NCBI GenBank assembly: GCA_020848035.1
Contig: JADLAX010000027.1
Location: forward strand, 120,490-184,489
Direction: 5' to 3'
Source of the DNA: Anaerolineae bacterium
GTDB lineage: Bacteria > Chloroflexota > Anaerolineae > Promineifilales > Promineifilaceae
Length of the DNA stretch: 64,000 nucleotides
Shown here: positions 1-9,044 of the stretch, piece by piece
Numbering within the stretch: position 1 is the stretch's first letter
Layout: each line of letters opens with the position of its first letter
Position numbers and translations under genes: made by a program
The notes under the pieces: model-generated
Seen by the model: the letters and a program-made list of their open reading frames with translations, nothing else
What the model was told of the DNA's origin: nothing
Database searches by the model: none

Positions 1-1
1 T

Positions 2-694
2 CCCGCCTTCATCAGCTGGCTCAAGCCGGGAATCGAGCTGTTTGCCCGGCTGCGCCAGCGCTACCCCAGCCTGAGCATCTTCAACTTTGGCGGCGGCATG
101 CCCGTCGGCATGACGCTCGATTTTCACTTTGACTACCACGACTTTGCCCGGCAGCTGCTGACGGCCCTGCAGGAAGCGTGCCGCCGTTACAACGTGCCGG
201 TGCCGGACGTGATGGGGGAATTCGGCCGTTACACCACCTCGGAGCACGGCGCCCATTTGTTCAAAATTATTGCCGCCAAGGACAATGGCTCCAAGCTGCC
301 CTGGTACATCATTGATGGCTCGATCATGAGCTCCTTCCCGGACAGCTGGGCGCTGGCGGAGCATTTTATCGTGCTGCCGCTGAACCACCTGGACAAGCCA
401 TTCCAGCAGGTACAGCTTGGCGGCATCACCTGCGACAGCGACGATATTTACCCGCCCAAACCGAGCAAATCACCACTTTACCTGCCAGTGGAGACGGATG
501 AGCTGTACATCGGCTTTTTCAGCATTGGCGCGTACCAGGAGATGTTGGGCGGGGTGAAGGGCAGCAAACATTGCGTCCTGCCCGAAGCGTATGAGTTGAT
601 TATTGATAAGGAGGGAGACGGCCGTTTCCAATTCCAAATTCTGCACGGCCAACATCCCGATGATGTGCTGCGTAACCTGGGTTATGCCGTCTAA
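2..694 (+). CDS. C-terminal part of arginine/ornithine decarboxylase-like PLP enzyme (fold III), 5' truncated by window edge
   Basis: Open frame runs from base 2 (PAFISWLKPGIELFARL...) through MPVGM; motifs GEFGRYTTSEHG, GGITCDSDD and IGFFSIGAYQEML typical of SpeA/LysA-type decarboxylases. Confidence 0.75.
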   Translation, partial: PAFISWLKPGIELFARLRQRYPSLSIFNFGGGMPVGMTLDFHFDYHDFARQLLTALQEACRRYNVPVPDVMGEFGRYTTSEHGAHLFKIIAAKDNGSKLPWYIIDGSIMSSFPDSWALAEHFIVLPLNHLDKPFQQVQLGGITCDSDDIYPPKPSKSPLYLPVETDELYIGFFSIGAYQEMLGGVKGSKHCVLPEAYELIIDKEGDGRFQFQILHGQHPDDVLRNLGYAV

Positions 695-852
695 AACCAT
701 GCAACCAAAGCACACGCAGCCCGTAAATACAGGTAAAATTACCCCAAAATGCAAACCGATCCCCAGATACAGGGAAAATATTAACCGTTAACCATTTACA
801 ATTAACCATTTTCAATTAACCATTTCTGTATTCTTTTTCCGAGGAAAAGCAC

Positions 853-2475
853 ATGAAACTAGATCGCACCCGCATCATTTTCATCGCCATCATTGGCATA
901 GCCGCCCTGGTCATTTGTGGCGTGGCCGCCTCCAGCATCATCAACAGCTTCAATGACAATGATGAGCCGGACGTCGCCGACGTCAGCGACAACGACAACA
1001 CCAACGGCTCCACTGTCAGCAACGTCGATCTCGACTCACCAGACCCAATTTGGGGGCCGAATTACGATGCCAACGACGGCCTGCCCACCTACATTTGCGG
1101 TGCTGACGCCTTCGGCAGCTATTTCACCTTGCAGCAAATGCAGATGAGCGGCAAAGATATCGAGCAGGGTTTCCACCTGGGCATCATCCCCTTCTTCCTC
1201 ACCGATGAATACGACATCACTGAGGAGCAGCGCACCGCCTTGCTGGAGTCTGGCCAGTGGAACTGCCTGCTCACCACGCTGGACTCGGTTGCCCTCTCCA
1301 GCCCCGGCGTCATCACCGCCATCGTGGATGAAAGCGCCGGTGCCGACCAGCTGTGGGGCCGCGACATCAACACGATCAATGACCTGGCGGGCAAACGCAT
1401 CGCCTTTGCCCGCGATTCGGTCGGCGAATACTTTGTCTACTACGCCCTCTCCATCGCCCAGCTCAGCCCGCGTTCGCAGGTGACCCTGGTGCCCCAGGAC
1501 AGCGTCGAGGACGCCATCGACGTCTTCAACAACGGCCAGGCCGATGTAGTTTCGGCCTGGGAGCCCAATATTTATGATGCCGAGCAGAGCGGCGGCGAAG
1601 AGCTGCTCAGCTCCGAGCAGCTGCGTATCGTCATTGACGTGATTGTCACTTCCCGCCAATCCATCCAGACCAATGCCGACCTGGTGCAGAATTTCCACAA
1701 CGCCTGGTTTGCCACGCTGAAGGCGCAGGTGGAGGATTTTGATACGGCCGCTTCCCAAATCGCCGCCTGGGGTAACAACGACTGGACCTTTGTCTACGCC
1801 GAAACCGCCTCCGATGATTTTGCCGCCTGGCTGGAAAGCGTCGCCCAGGCCGACCTCGGCGACAACTCCTTTGTGATGCGCGACACGCGGCCCATCATCT
1901 CCCGCCTGGAGATTGCCCGCCGCGTCTGGGCCGCCTCCGACGTGAACATTCCCAACGACAACGTGGAAGACCTGGTCAACGGCGGCTTTGTCCTGCGTGC
2001 CGCCGATCAGGCCAGTTTGCAGCCCAACGGCAAGCCAGTCAACGACACCTTCTCCATCTCGGCCCAGGTGGACCTCTCCGGCGTCGCCACCGATGCCGCC
2101 GCCACGCTGGCCGTGCTGCCCTGCCGCACCTTCGACTTTCTGCCGGAATCCACCGAACTGACGCTGGAATCGCGGCGCATTTTGGACAACTGTGTGGTGC
2201 CCACCATGAGCCAGAGCATTGGCCTGCTGCTGCGGGTGCGCGGCTCCTCCGCCTGGCCCGCCAACACCCCACCCTACACCGAAGCCGACATTTTGGAAGT
2301 GGCCGAAGGGCGCGCCCAATCGGTGGTGGATTATTTGGTGTCGCAGGGCATCGATCCGGCCCGCTTCATTGTGGAGGCCGCCCTGCCGCCCGAAGAGCGG
2401 CGCGGCACGGATGATCCCACGCTGCAATCGCTGGATCGTTACGTGGAGCTGACGTTGGTCACGGCGGGACGGTAA
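853..2475 (+). CDS. ABC transporter substrate-binding-like protein with C-terminal OmpA-like domain
   Basis: N-terminal signal/TM; periplasmic-binding-like body; C-term LPCRTFDFLPESTELTLESRRILDNCV...GRAQSVVDYLVSQGIDPARF is OmpA-like. Confidence 0.75.
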   Translation: MKLDRTRIIFIAIIGIAALVICGVAASSIINSFNDNDEPDVADVSDNDNTNGSTVSNVDLDSPDPIWGPNYDANDGLPTYICGADAFGSYFTLQQMQMSGKDIEQGFHLGIIPFFLTDEYDITEEQRTALLESGQWNCLLTTLDSVALSSPGVITAIVDESAGADQLWGRDINTINDLAGKRIAFARDSVGEYFVYYALSIAQLSPRSQVTLVPQDSVEDAIDVFNNGQADVVSAWEPNIYDAEQSGGEELLSSEQLRIVIDVIVTSRQSIQTNADLVQNFHNAWFATLKAQVEDFDTAASQIAAWGNNDWTFVYAETASDDFAAWLESVAQADLGDNSFVMRDTRPIISRLEIARRVWAASDVNIPNDNVEDLVNGGFVLRAADQASLQPNGKPVNDTFSISAQVDLSGVATDAAATLAVLPCRTFDFLPESTELTLESRRILDNCVVPTMSQSIGLLLRVRGSSAWPANTPPYTEADILEVAEGRAQSVVDYLVSQGIDPARFIVEAALPPEERRGTDDPTLQSLDRYVELTLVTAGR

Positions 2476-2567
2476 TTTTTAGTAAAAAGTAAAAGAGTGA
2501 AAAGTGAAAAGTTCTTGCTACTTTTCACTTTTTACTTCTCACTTTTCACTTCCCAACCGAGGATTTT

Positions 2568-4208
2568 ATGAACCGACAAAATTTTCGCGGGTTTCCCCTG
2601 CTTTTTATCCTGTTGGCTTTGCCGATGCTGGCTTGCAGCGTCTTGGGCATTGGCGGCAGCGACGACATCCCGAACAACGCCGTGGTAGTGAATGTGGTAG
2701 CCAACACAACGGCCGCTCCCTGGTTAGAAACGGCCGTTACCACCTTCAACGAATCCGAAACGGAAACCAGCAGCGGCGATCCGGCCTTTGTGGTGCTGAA
2801 CGCCGTCGAATCGGGCCAGGCGGTGGGCCAGCTGCAAAACGATCCGGCCATTGCCCTGTGGCTGCCCGAAGATGCCGTGTGGACTGAGGTGCTGGCCGAC
2901 GGCGGCGACGGCAGCTTCCAGAACGACTGCGTCAGCGTGGCGCAAAGCCCGCTGGTCATCGGCATGTGGCGCGAGGTGGCCGAGGCGCTGGGCTGGCCCG
3001 GCCTGCCGCTGGGCTGGCTGGACATCGGCAGTCTGGCCGCTGATCCGGCCGCCTGGGATTATTACAGCGGTGGTGCGCTGGGCGAATCGTTTAAGCTGGG
3101 CCACACGCACCCTGGTTTGTCCGGCTCTGGTGCCAGCACGCTGCTGGCCGTGGTCCAGGCCGCCGAATCCAAAACCGAAGCGGTGAGCGTGGCCGACATT
3201 GGCTTGCCGATTGTGCAGGCCAGCGTCGGTGCCTTTGAGGGCGGCGTGACCTGGTTCAGCAGCAGCACACAAACTCTGGCCCAAACCATGGCCGAACGCG
3301 GCGTTGAGTATCTGACGGCAGGCGTGATGTACGAAGCCAACGTGGCCCAGTTGGGCGGCGATGAGATCGTGGCGATTTACCCGTTGGAAGGCACCTTTGT
3401 GGCCGAATTCCCTGCCTGTATTCGCGGCTCCGCTACAGACGCCGAGCAGGAAGCGGCCGTTCTCTTCCGTGACTTCTTGCTGAGCGAGGCGGGGCAGCAG
3501 CTGGCGGCTGACAATGGACTGCGACCGGTGAATACGGCCGCTTCCCTCCCCGCCACAGACGCCATTGACCCGACCCAACCAGCCACCGTGTTTGACACAC
3601 CGTCGGTGAACACCATTTTTGCCGTGCAGGCGCTGTGGCAAGAGGCGCGTAAAGACGTGAACCTGGTGATGCTGCTAGACACGTCGGGCAGTATGCGCGG
3701 CTCGAAAATGGACAATATGCAGGAAGCGGCCGTTCAATTTGTGCAGCAAATGGGCGACGACGACTACATCTCTATCATTGCCTTCAGCACCGAGCCAGAG
3801 CTGATTGTGCGGCACGTGCTGGTGGGGGAAAACCGGGACAAAATCGTTCGGGCCATCACCGATTTGCGGGCCATCGGCGACACGACGCTGTTTGACGCCA
3901 TCGGCGACGGCGCGGCCCTGCTGACGGCAACTACCCAGCCGACCACGGCCAATGCCATGATCGTCCTCAGCGACGGGCAGGACACACGCAGCTATCGCTT
4001 CAACACGGCCACGGCGATGCAGGAAGCGACAACCAGCAATGCCACCGTCTTCACCATCGCCTACGGCGGCGACGCCGACGAACGAACGCTGGAGCAGCTG
4101 GCCATCCAGGCCAACGGCAACTTCTTTGTCGGTGATGAAGCGTCCATTGCCGCGATTTACGAGGAAATGTCGGCCGCCTTTGGTGGCAGCGTCGGCGTGG
4201 GGCGTTAA
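2568..4208 (+). CDS. Lipoprotein with substrate-binding-like domain fused to VWA domain
   Basis: Lipobox-like LPMLACS; VWA MIDAS NLVMLLDTSGSMRGSKMDNM. Confidence 0.8.
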   Translation: MNRQNFRGFPLLFILLALPMLACSVLGIGGSDDIPNNAVVVNVVANTTAAPWLETAVTTFNESETETSSGDPAFVVLNAVESGQAVGQLQNDPAIALWLPEDAVWTEVLADGGDGSFQNDCVSVAQSPLVIGMWREVAEALGWPGLPLGWLDIGSLAADPAAWDYYSGGALGESFKLGHTHPGLSGSGASTLLAVVQAAESKTEAVSVADIGLPIVQASVGAFEGGVTWFSSSTQTLAQTMAERGVEYLTAGVMYEANVAQLGGDEIVAIYPLEGTFVAEFPACIRGSATDAEQEAAVLFRDFLLSEAGQQLAADNGLRPVNTAASLPATDAIDPTQPATVFDTPSVNTIFAVQALWQEARKDVNLVMLLDTSGSMRGSKMDNMQEAAVQFVQQMGDDDYISIIAFSTEPELIVRHVLVGENRDKIVRAITDLRAIGDTTLFDAIGDGAALLTATTQPTTANAMIVLSDGQDTRSYRFNTATAMQEATTSNATVFTIAYGGDADERTLEQLAIQANGNFFVGDEASIAAIYEEMSAAFGGSVGVGR

Positions 4209-4223
4209 TAATCAACAACGGCC

Positions 4224-4411
4224 GTAGGGGCGAGGCAATCGGCCAAAACCCTGGCACAAACCAACCACTCCCCACCGATTGCCTCGCCCCCCGGCTCACC
4301 CATGAACCCGTCAGGGCGAAACAGACCTGATGCCAGAGATCGGGGGCGAGGCGGTGGTGAGGGGAGATATGTTGATGGAGGCGAGGTAATGTGCCACCGC
4401 CTCGCCCCTAC
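4224..4411. repeat. REP/MITE-like composite palindromic element, 13-bp perfect terminal inverted repeats GTAGGGGCGAGGC / GCCTCGCCCCTAC, two internal hairpins
   Basis: 4224-4236 vs 4399-4411 perfect IR; internal perfect IRs 4227-4242/4275-4290 (16 bp) and 4343-4357/4394-4408 (15 bp). Confidence 0.85.
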
Positions 4412-4428
4412 GGGATCATTGGAAAAAT

Positions 4429-5268
4429 ATGTTTGAACAACTTGTGCACATCAATGAACGGCCGTACCCCTTCTCCATCTACACCGCCGACACCCTCTGG
4501 ACCGACCCGCACATTGCCCAACAGATGCTCCGGGCTCACCTGAACCCCAACACAGACAGCGCCTCGCGGCGGCCCGCCTTTATCGAGGCGTCAGTGGATT
4601 GGCTGCAAGCGCGGTTTCATATTGGCCCCGGCACACGCCTGGCCGATTTTGGCTGTGGGCCGGGGCTGTACACCACCCGGCTGGCCCAGCTAGGCGCGCA
4701 GGTAACGGGGATTGAATTTTCGGAAAATTCGCTGCGGTATGCAAGGGAAACGGCCGTAACCCACCACCTCCCCATCGACTACATGCACACCAACTACCTG
4801 CAATTCCACTCCGACAAGCGGTTCGATCTCATCACGCTCATCTACTGCGACTTTTGCGCCCTCAGCCCGGCGCAGCGGCACACGCTGCTGGGCATCTTCC
4901 GCCACCACCTGGCCGACGACGGCGCGATTGTGCTGGACGTGCATTCACTGGTGGAATATGAAAATTTTGAGGAAGGGGTGAGTTACGGCCGTAACCAATC
5001 CGGCAGCTTCTGGACCGATGAAGATTATTTTTCCTTCACCAACCAGTTCAAATACGACGCCGAGCACGTAACGCTGGACAAATACACCATCTTCACCCCC
5101 ACGCGTACCTTTGAAATTTACAACTGGCTGCAGCACTTCGACCAGGATTCGCTGACGGCCGAATTCACCGCCAGCGGCCTCGTCATCACCAATTGGTACG
5201 CCAACGTCGCCGGGGAACCGTTTGATCCGCAATCCTCCACCATGGCCGTCGTGGCCACCAAATCGTAG
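4429..5268 (+). CDS. Class I SAM-dependent methyltransferase
   Basis: Motif I LADFGCGPGLYTTRLAQLGAQVTGIEFS. Confidence 0.85.
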   Translation: MFEQLVHINERPYPFSIYTADTLWTDPHIAQQMLRAHLNPNTDSASRRPAFIEASVDWLQARFHIGPGTRLADFGCGPGLYTTRLAQLGAQVTGIEFSENSLRYARETAVTHHLPIDYMHTNYLQFHSDKRFDLITLIYCDFCALSPAQRHTLLGIFRHHLADDGAIVLDVHSLVEYENFEEGVSYGRNQSGSFWTDEDYFSFTNQFKYDAEHVTLDKYTIFTPTRTFEIYNWLQHFDQDSLTAEFTASGLVITNWYANVAGEPFDPQSSTMAVVATKS

Positions 5269-5512
5269 GGGCGAGGCGGTTGGCCATCATCTCCCGAAAG
5301 ACAGATAACGATCCCCTCCAACCGCCTCGCCCTCTTGGCCCCAAATCCACCTACCAGGGCATGAGGCAATCGGCCAAAACCTGGGAAAAATCGGAACCAA
5401 CCCTACACCAATTGCCTCACCTACCTTACACCAATGCCAAGATCAGGGCGAGGCGGCGGTGGGGGAGATTCGTTGTTAGAGGCAAGATGGTCTGCCGCCG
5501 CCTCTCCCCTAC
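5265..5512. repeat. Second composite palindromic element related to 4224-4411
   Basis: Starts GTAGGGGCGAGGCGGTTGG, ends CCGCCGCCTCTCCCCTAC; internal IR 5269-5283/5318-5332 plus GAGGCAAT/ATTGCCTC and GAGGCGGCGG/CCGCCGCCTC pairs. Confidence 0.8.
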
Positions 5513-5544
5513 AAGACGGTGCATTTTTTGTTAAAATACCCCCC

Positions 5545-6519
5545 ATGATTCAACAACCCCTGTTCACCGTGGGCGACGTGCCCGTTTTTGGCGACGCCAT
5601 CCTGGCCCCCATGGCTGGCTATTCGGACGTGCCGTACCGGGCGCTGTGCCGCGCCTACGGTTCCGCCATGCATTACACCGAATTTGTCCCCGTCGAGGCG
5701 CTGCTGGGCAAGCGCGTCCACGAGCGGTTCCGCCAGCGGCTGGACACGCAGCCGGGCGAACATCCGATGGTGTTCCAGATTTTTGGCAACAATGCCCAGA
5801 TGCTGCTGGATGCCGCCCGGCGCATTCAGGAATGGGGGCCGGACATCATCGACATCAACATGGGCTGCTCGACGCGCAAGGTGAGCGGGCGCGGCGCGGG
5901 TGTGGGCATGATGCCCCAGCCCGCGCTCATCGCGGAGACGTTTAAGCTGCTCAGCCAGCACCTGGAGGTGCCGATCACCGGCAAAATCCGGCTGGGTTGG
6001 GACGCCACGCAGGAGAACTTTTTGGAAATCGGCCGTATTTTGGAGCAAAACGGCGCGGCATTGATAGCGATGCACGGCCGTACCAAGGTGCAAAAATACG
6101 GCGGCGAGGCCAACTGGGACGCTATCGCCGCGCTGAAGCAGGCGGTCAGCGTGCCGGTCATTGGCAACGGGGATGTGCAAACGCCGGAGGACATCGACCG
6201 AATGAAGACCCACACTGGCTGCGACGCGGTGATGATTGGCCGAGCCGCCATCGGCAATCCGTGGATTTTTGCCCGCCAGCGGCGCGAGGAACTGGCCATT
6301 GGTGACATCATCCAGGCGGTGCGCCTGCACGCCCGCGAAATGGTGGCCTACTATGGCGAAGCCCCCGGTCTGCGCCAGTTCCGCAAGCACCTGAAGCGCT
6401 ATTTTGAGGACATCCCTGGTCTTGAGCTGGATTCGCTGTTGAGCACGGAATCTTTTGCTGAGTTTGAAGAGGGACTAGAGGGAGTGGAAACGGCCGTTCC
6501 CTTAGGTATTTCCGTCTAG
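5545..6519 (+). CDS. dus: tRNA-dihydrouridine synthase
   Basis: LAPMAGYSDVPYRALCRAYG, DINMGCSTRKVSGRGAG, GNGDVQTPEDI, MIGRAAIGNPWIF; ATG at 5545 preferred over ORF-track start 5434, which lies in the upstream repeat. Confidence 0.92.
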   Translation: MIQQPLFTVGDVPVFGDAILAPMAGYSDVPYRALCRAYGSAMHYTEFVPVEALLGKRVHERFRQRLDTQPGEHPMVFQIFGNNAQMLLDAARRIQEWGPDIIDINMGCSTRKVSGRGAGVGMMPQPALIAETFKLLSQHLEVPITGKIRLGWDATQENFLEIGRILEQNGAALIAMHGRTKVQKYGGEANWDAIAALKQAVSVPVIGNGDVQTPEDIDRMKTHTGCDAVMIGRAAIGNPWIFARQRREELAIGDIIQAVRLHAREMVAYYGEAPGLRQFRKHLKRYFEDIPGLELDSLLSTESFAEFEEGLEGVETAVPLGISV

Positions 6520-6557
6520 ATTTTTATACGATTTTATATTTTTGGAGCAATTTCATT

Positions 6558-7694
6558 GTGGAAGATCAATACAAGCGAATCCATGAGGTTGTAATAGAAG
6601 GATCGTTAGAAGATTTTCGGGCCTTAATGCACGAAATTCGTGAAACTGATTCTAAAAATATTCGTGAAGATGTTATTTATCTACACGAAGAGGCAACATC
6701 TCCTAGCTCTCCTAAAAACATAGGGAAATGGGAACTAACGCTAGGAGGCTCGCTTCAAAAACGTGGATATATCAATGCCCGTCAGCTTCCAAATGGCAAA
6801 ACAAAACTGCTTTTTTATTACTCTCCTAAATATCTCCCGATTGGTGAACAATTTGAAGAAAATTTTTTTCAAACTCTGATGAGTCAAATGGAGATAGCCT
6901 CGAACGTCAAGACTGATAATCTGCCTCTTTCTCCATCCGATATACTTCAAGGCTTGCAAGGGTTTTTCTTAAGTGAAGATGCTCAGGATAAACTTTTGCT
7001 ACTTAAAGATGCAAAAGCAGAACTCATTCAAAAAGACTACGATAACTGGAATGGAGGCACATATTATTATTCACTGAAAATTGATGTGTTACCTTCAAAA
7101 TTCAGAAAATTTGTTGATAAACCTCAAGAGCTTGAACAGCAAATCCTTGAAAAAGGTCAAGACCTTCTTCGTCCCTACCCCAATCTTTCTCTTAGCGAAG
7201 TATGTTTAGCACCATCTTTATCTGAAGATTCTTATAAACCTACAGTCGAAGGTAAATTTATTGAAATTGTCAACATACCTGATGATTTTTACAAGAAGTT
7301 AATTGATGAGATAAATCAGGCTTACAATTTTCAGCTTCCAATTTCTCTATCTGTACTAATCAGAAAACTCTTCGAAAATTTAATCATTGATATTCTTAGA
7401 AAAAAGTACGGAACCGAAGAACTTGAGCTTTATTACGATCCAAGAAGAAGAAGATTTCAGGATTTCTCTGTGTTGCTAAAAAATCTTGAAGCGAAACAAC
7501 CCGATTTTCATCACATTTCGACCAACTTGAATCAAAACTTTATCATCCAACTCAATTGGTATAGAGAAACTGGTAACTCAGGCGCTCATTCAATTGACAC
7601 CGATAAAGTAGCAATGGAATCGTACAAAGACAAAAAAGATGAAATTAATCGCAATATTCATTTTCTAGTACGAGTTTTGCAAAATATCTCCTGA
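6558..7694 (+). CDS. Hypothetical protein, AT-rich gene; C-terminus with RETGNSGAH (DUF4145/HEPN-like motif)
   Basis: Long ORF with different composition from neighbours; R-x2-GN-x2-AH motif near C-terminus. Confidence 0.7.
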   Translation: MEDQYKRIHEVVIEGSLEDFRALMHEIRETDSKNIREDVIYLHEEATSPSSPKNIGKWELTLGGSLQKRGYINARQLPNGKTKLLFYYSPKYLPIGEQFEENFFQTLMSQMEIASNVKTDNLPLSPSDILQGLQGFFLSEDAQDKLLLLKDAKAELIQKDYDNWNGGTYYYSLKIDVLPSKFRKFVDKPQELEQQILEKGQDLLRPYPNLSLSEVCLAPSLSEDSYKPTVEGKFIEIVNIPDDFYKKLIDEINQAYNFQLPISLSVLIRKLFENLIIDILRKKYGTEELELYYDPRRRRFQDFSVLLKNLEAKQPDFHHISTNLNQNFIIQLNWYRETGNSGAHSIDTDKVAMESYKDKKDEINRNIHFLVRVLQNIS

Positions 7695-7712
7695 GCTTAA
7701 GAATATCCTAGT

Positions 7713-8870
7713 TTAAATACGGCCGTTCATTGTCGCAAAATAGCCCGTCATCTCCACGTAACCTATAGCCGACACCGGCTGCCCCGCCAGCGTGCCGCTA
7801 AATTGGGACGCCCCTTCCCAGTAAACCGTTGACACATTGAGTTCTTGATTGGGCATTAACGGCCGTCCTTCCAACACCAAATCCAGCGAATCAATCTCAA
7901 TCCGCCAGCCCGCCGGGTAGGTGGCGCCACTTGTGGGACTTGTCCACTCGTCCAAAACTTCCAGCGACCAATCTTCGCGCGTCAGGTGGGTCACCGTGCC
8001 GTCGGCGGCGATGAAGCTGCCGCTGGAATACGGTTCCAATGTGCCATCCTCCCGCCGAATCTGGAAAAACATCAGCGAACTGCCATTGTCAAACTGCATC
8101 GAGAACCAATCCCAGCCAATCGCCCCTTCGCTGAGGGCGCTGGTGCTGTACTCGTGGTCTTTCCAGCTTAGCCCGGTCACGTCAATCGTTTCCTCGCCAA
8201 TGCGCACCGTGCCGCGCGTCTCTTGGCGCACCTGCGAATAGTAATACGAGGCATTGCCCGGCTCTGGCCCTTTGGCGCTCAGGCCACCGTCGCCGTGCAG
8301 GATGGGCGGCAGCGTTTGCGTCAGGAGCAGATCCAGGGCCACGTCGCCGCCGTCGGCCAGCAGGCGCACCCCGCCGGAGGGCAGCTCCTCAACTGACCAA
8401 TCCTCCAGCCAGACGCGGTACGGCACAGCCTGCGCCCCGGCCAGCCCTGCCGCGCCGCGGCTAAACCGCTCGTGCGGGTAAAACGCCTCGTTGGCCACGT
8501 CGCTGACGGTGAAGTGGGCCAGGTACACCTGGTTGCTGCGCCAATCGGAGGCCGCGTCTGTTACCGCGTCGGGCGTCAGCGCCCGGCGGAAAATGGTGAA
8601 CTGGTAGCCAAATTGACGGCCGTTTCCATCATCCAAATTCCCCGTGTAATACCACCACTCCGTCTGGTAATCGTCGTGCGCCCCCAAATCGCGGGGAAAC
8701 TCAATGTTGTTCGGTTCGGTAGCGCGGGCAAAACCGCTTGTGTCTTCCGCAACTTGGAGAAAGGTGGCTTCAGCAACGGCCGTTGCCGACCCCGCCCCAA
8801 AGTTCCACCACACCAACCCGCCAGCCACCAGTAAGGTGAAAATTATCAAAATGATGCTCAATCGTTTCAT
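7713..8870 (-). CDS. Lipocalin-like AttH/CrtC (carotenoid 1,2-hydratase-like) family protein
   Basis: EFPRDLGAHDDYQTEWWYYTGNLDDGNGRQFGYQFTIFRRAL; N-terminal signal anchor. Confidence 0.85.
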   Translation of the reverse strand: MKRLSIILIIFTLLVAGGLVWWNFGAGSATAVAEATFLQVAEDTSGFARATEPNNIEFPRDLGAHDDYQTEWWYYTGNLDDGNGRQFGYQFTIFRRALTPDAVTDAASDWRSNQVYLAHFTVSDVANEAFYPHERFSRGAAGLAGAQAVPYRVWLEDWSVEELPSGGVRLLADGGDVALDLLLTQTLPPILHGDGGLSAKGPEPGNASYYYSQVRQETRGTVRIGEETIDVTGLSWKDHEYSTSALSEGAIGWDWFSMQFDNGSSLMFFQIRREDGTLEPYSSGSFIAADGTVTHLTREDWSLEVLDEWTSPTSGATYPAGWRIEIDSLDLVLEGRPLMPNQELNVSTVYWEGASQFSGTLAGQPVSAIGYVEMTGYFATMNGRI

Positions 8871-8896
8871 GATCTTTACTTTTTGTTTTCATCAAA

Positions 8897-8941
8897 GATT
8901 TCGCAGATTAAAAAGATTAAATCTGGTTAATCTGCGAAATC
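8897..8941. repeat. 15-bp perfect inverted repeat GATTTCGCAGATTAA/TTAATCTGCGAAATC in iterated AATCTGCG-type spacer
   Basis: Direct reading of 8897-8911 and 8927-8941. Confidence 0.85.
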
Positions 8942-9044
8942 TGCTGATAAAAAATCTCTTCAAATCCAACCCGCTCGGGATGCTCCGCTCCCCTCAGCAT
9001 GACAATTACAAATCCTTGTAATCCGCGTAATCCGCGGCTAATTT

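Noticed and set aside
1036-2427. 463-aa antisense ORF opposite the SBP/OmpA gene
   Set aside because: Shadow ORF from high-GC codon bias; the sense frame has recognisable domains and the antisense protein has no domain logic
5434-5544. N-terminal extension of dus (MPRSGRGGGGG...)
   Set aside because: Encoded by the palindromic repeat; homology-like sequence begins at MIQQPLF (5545)
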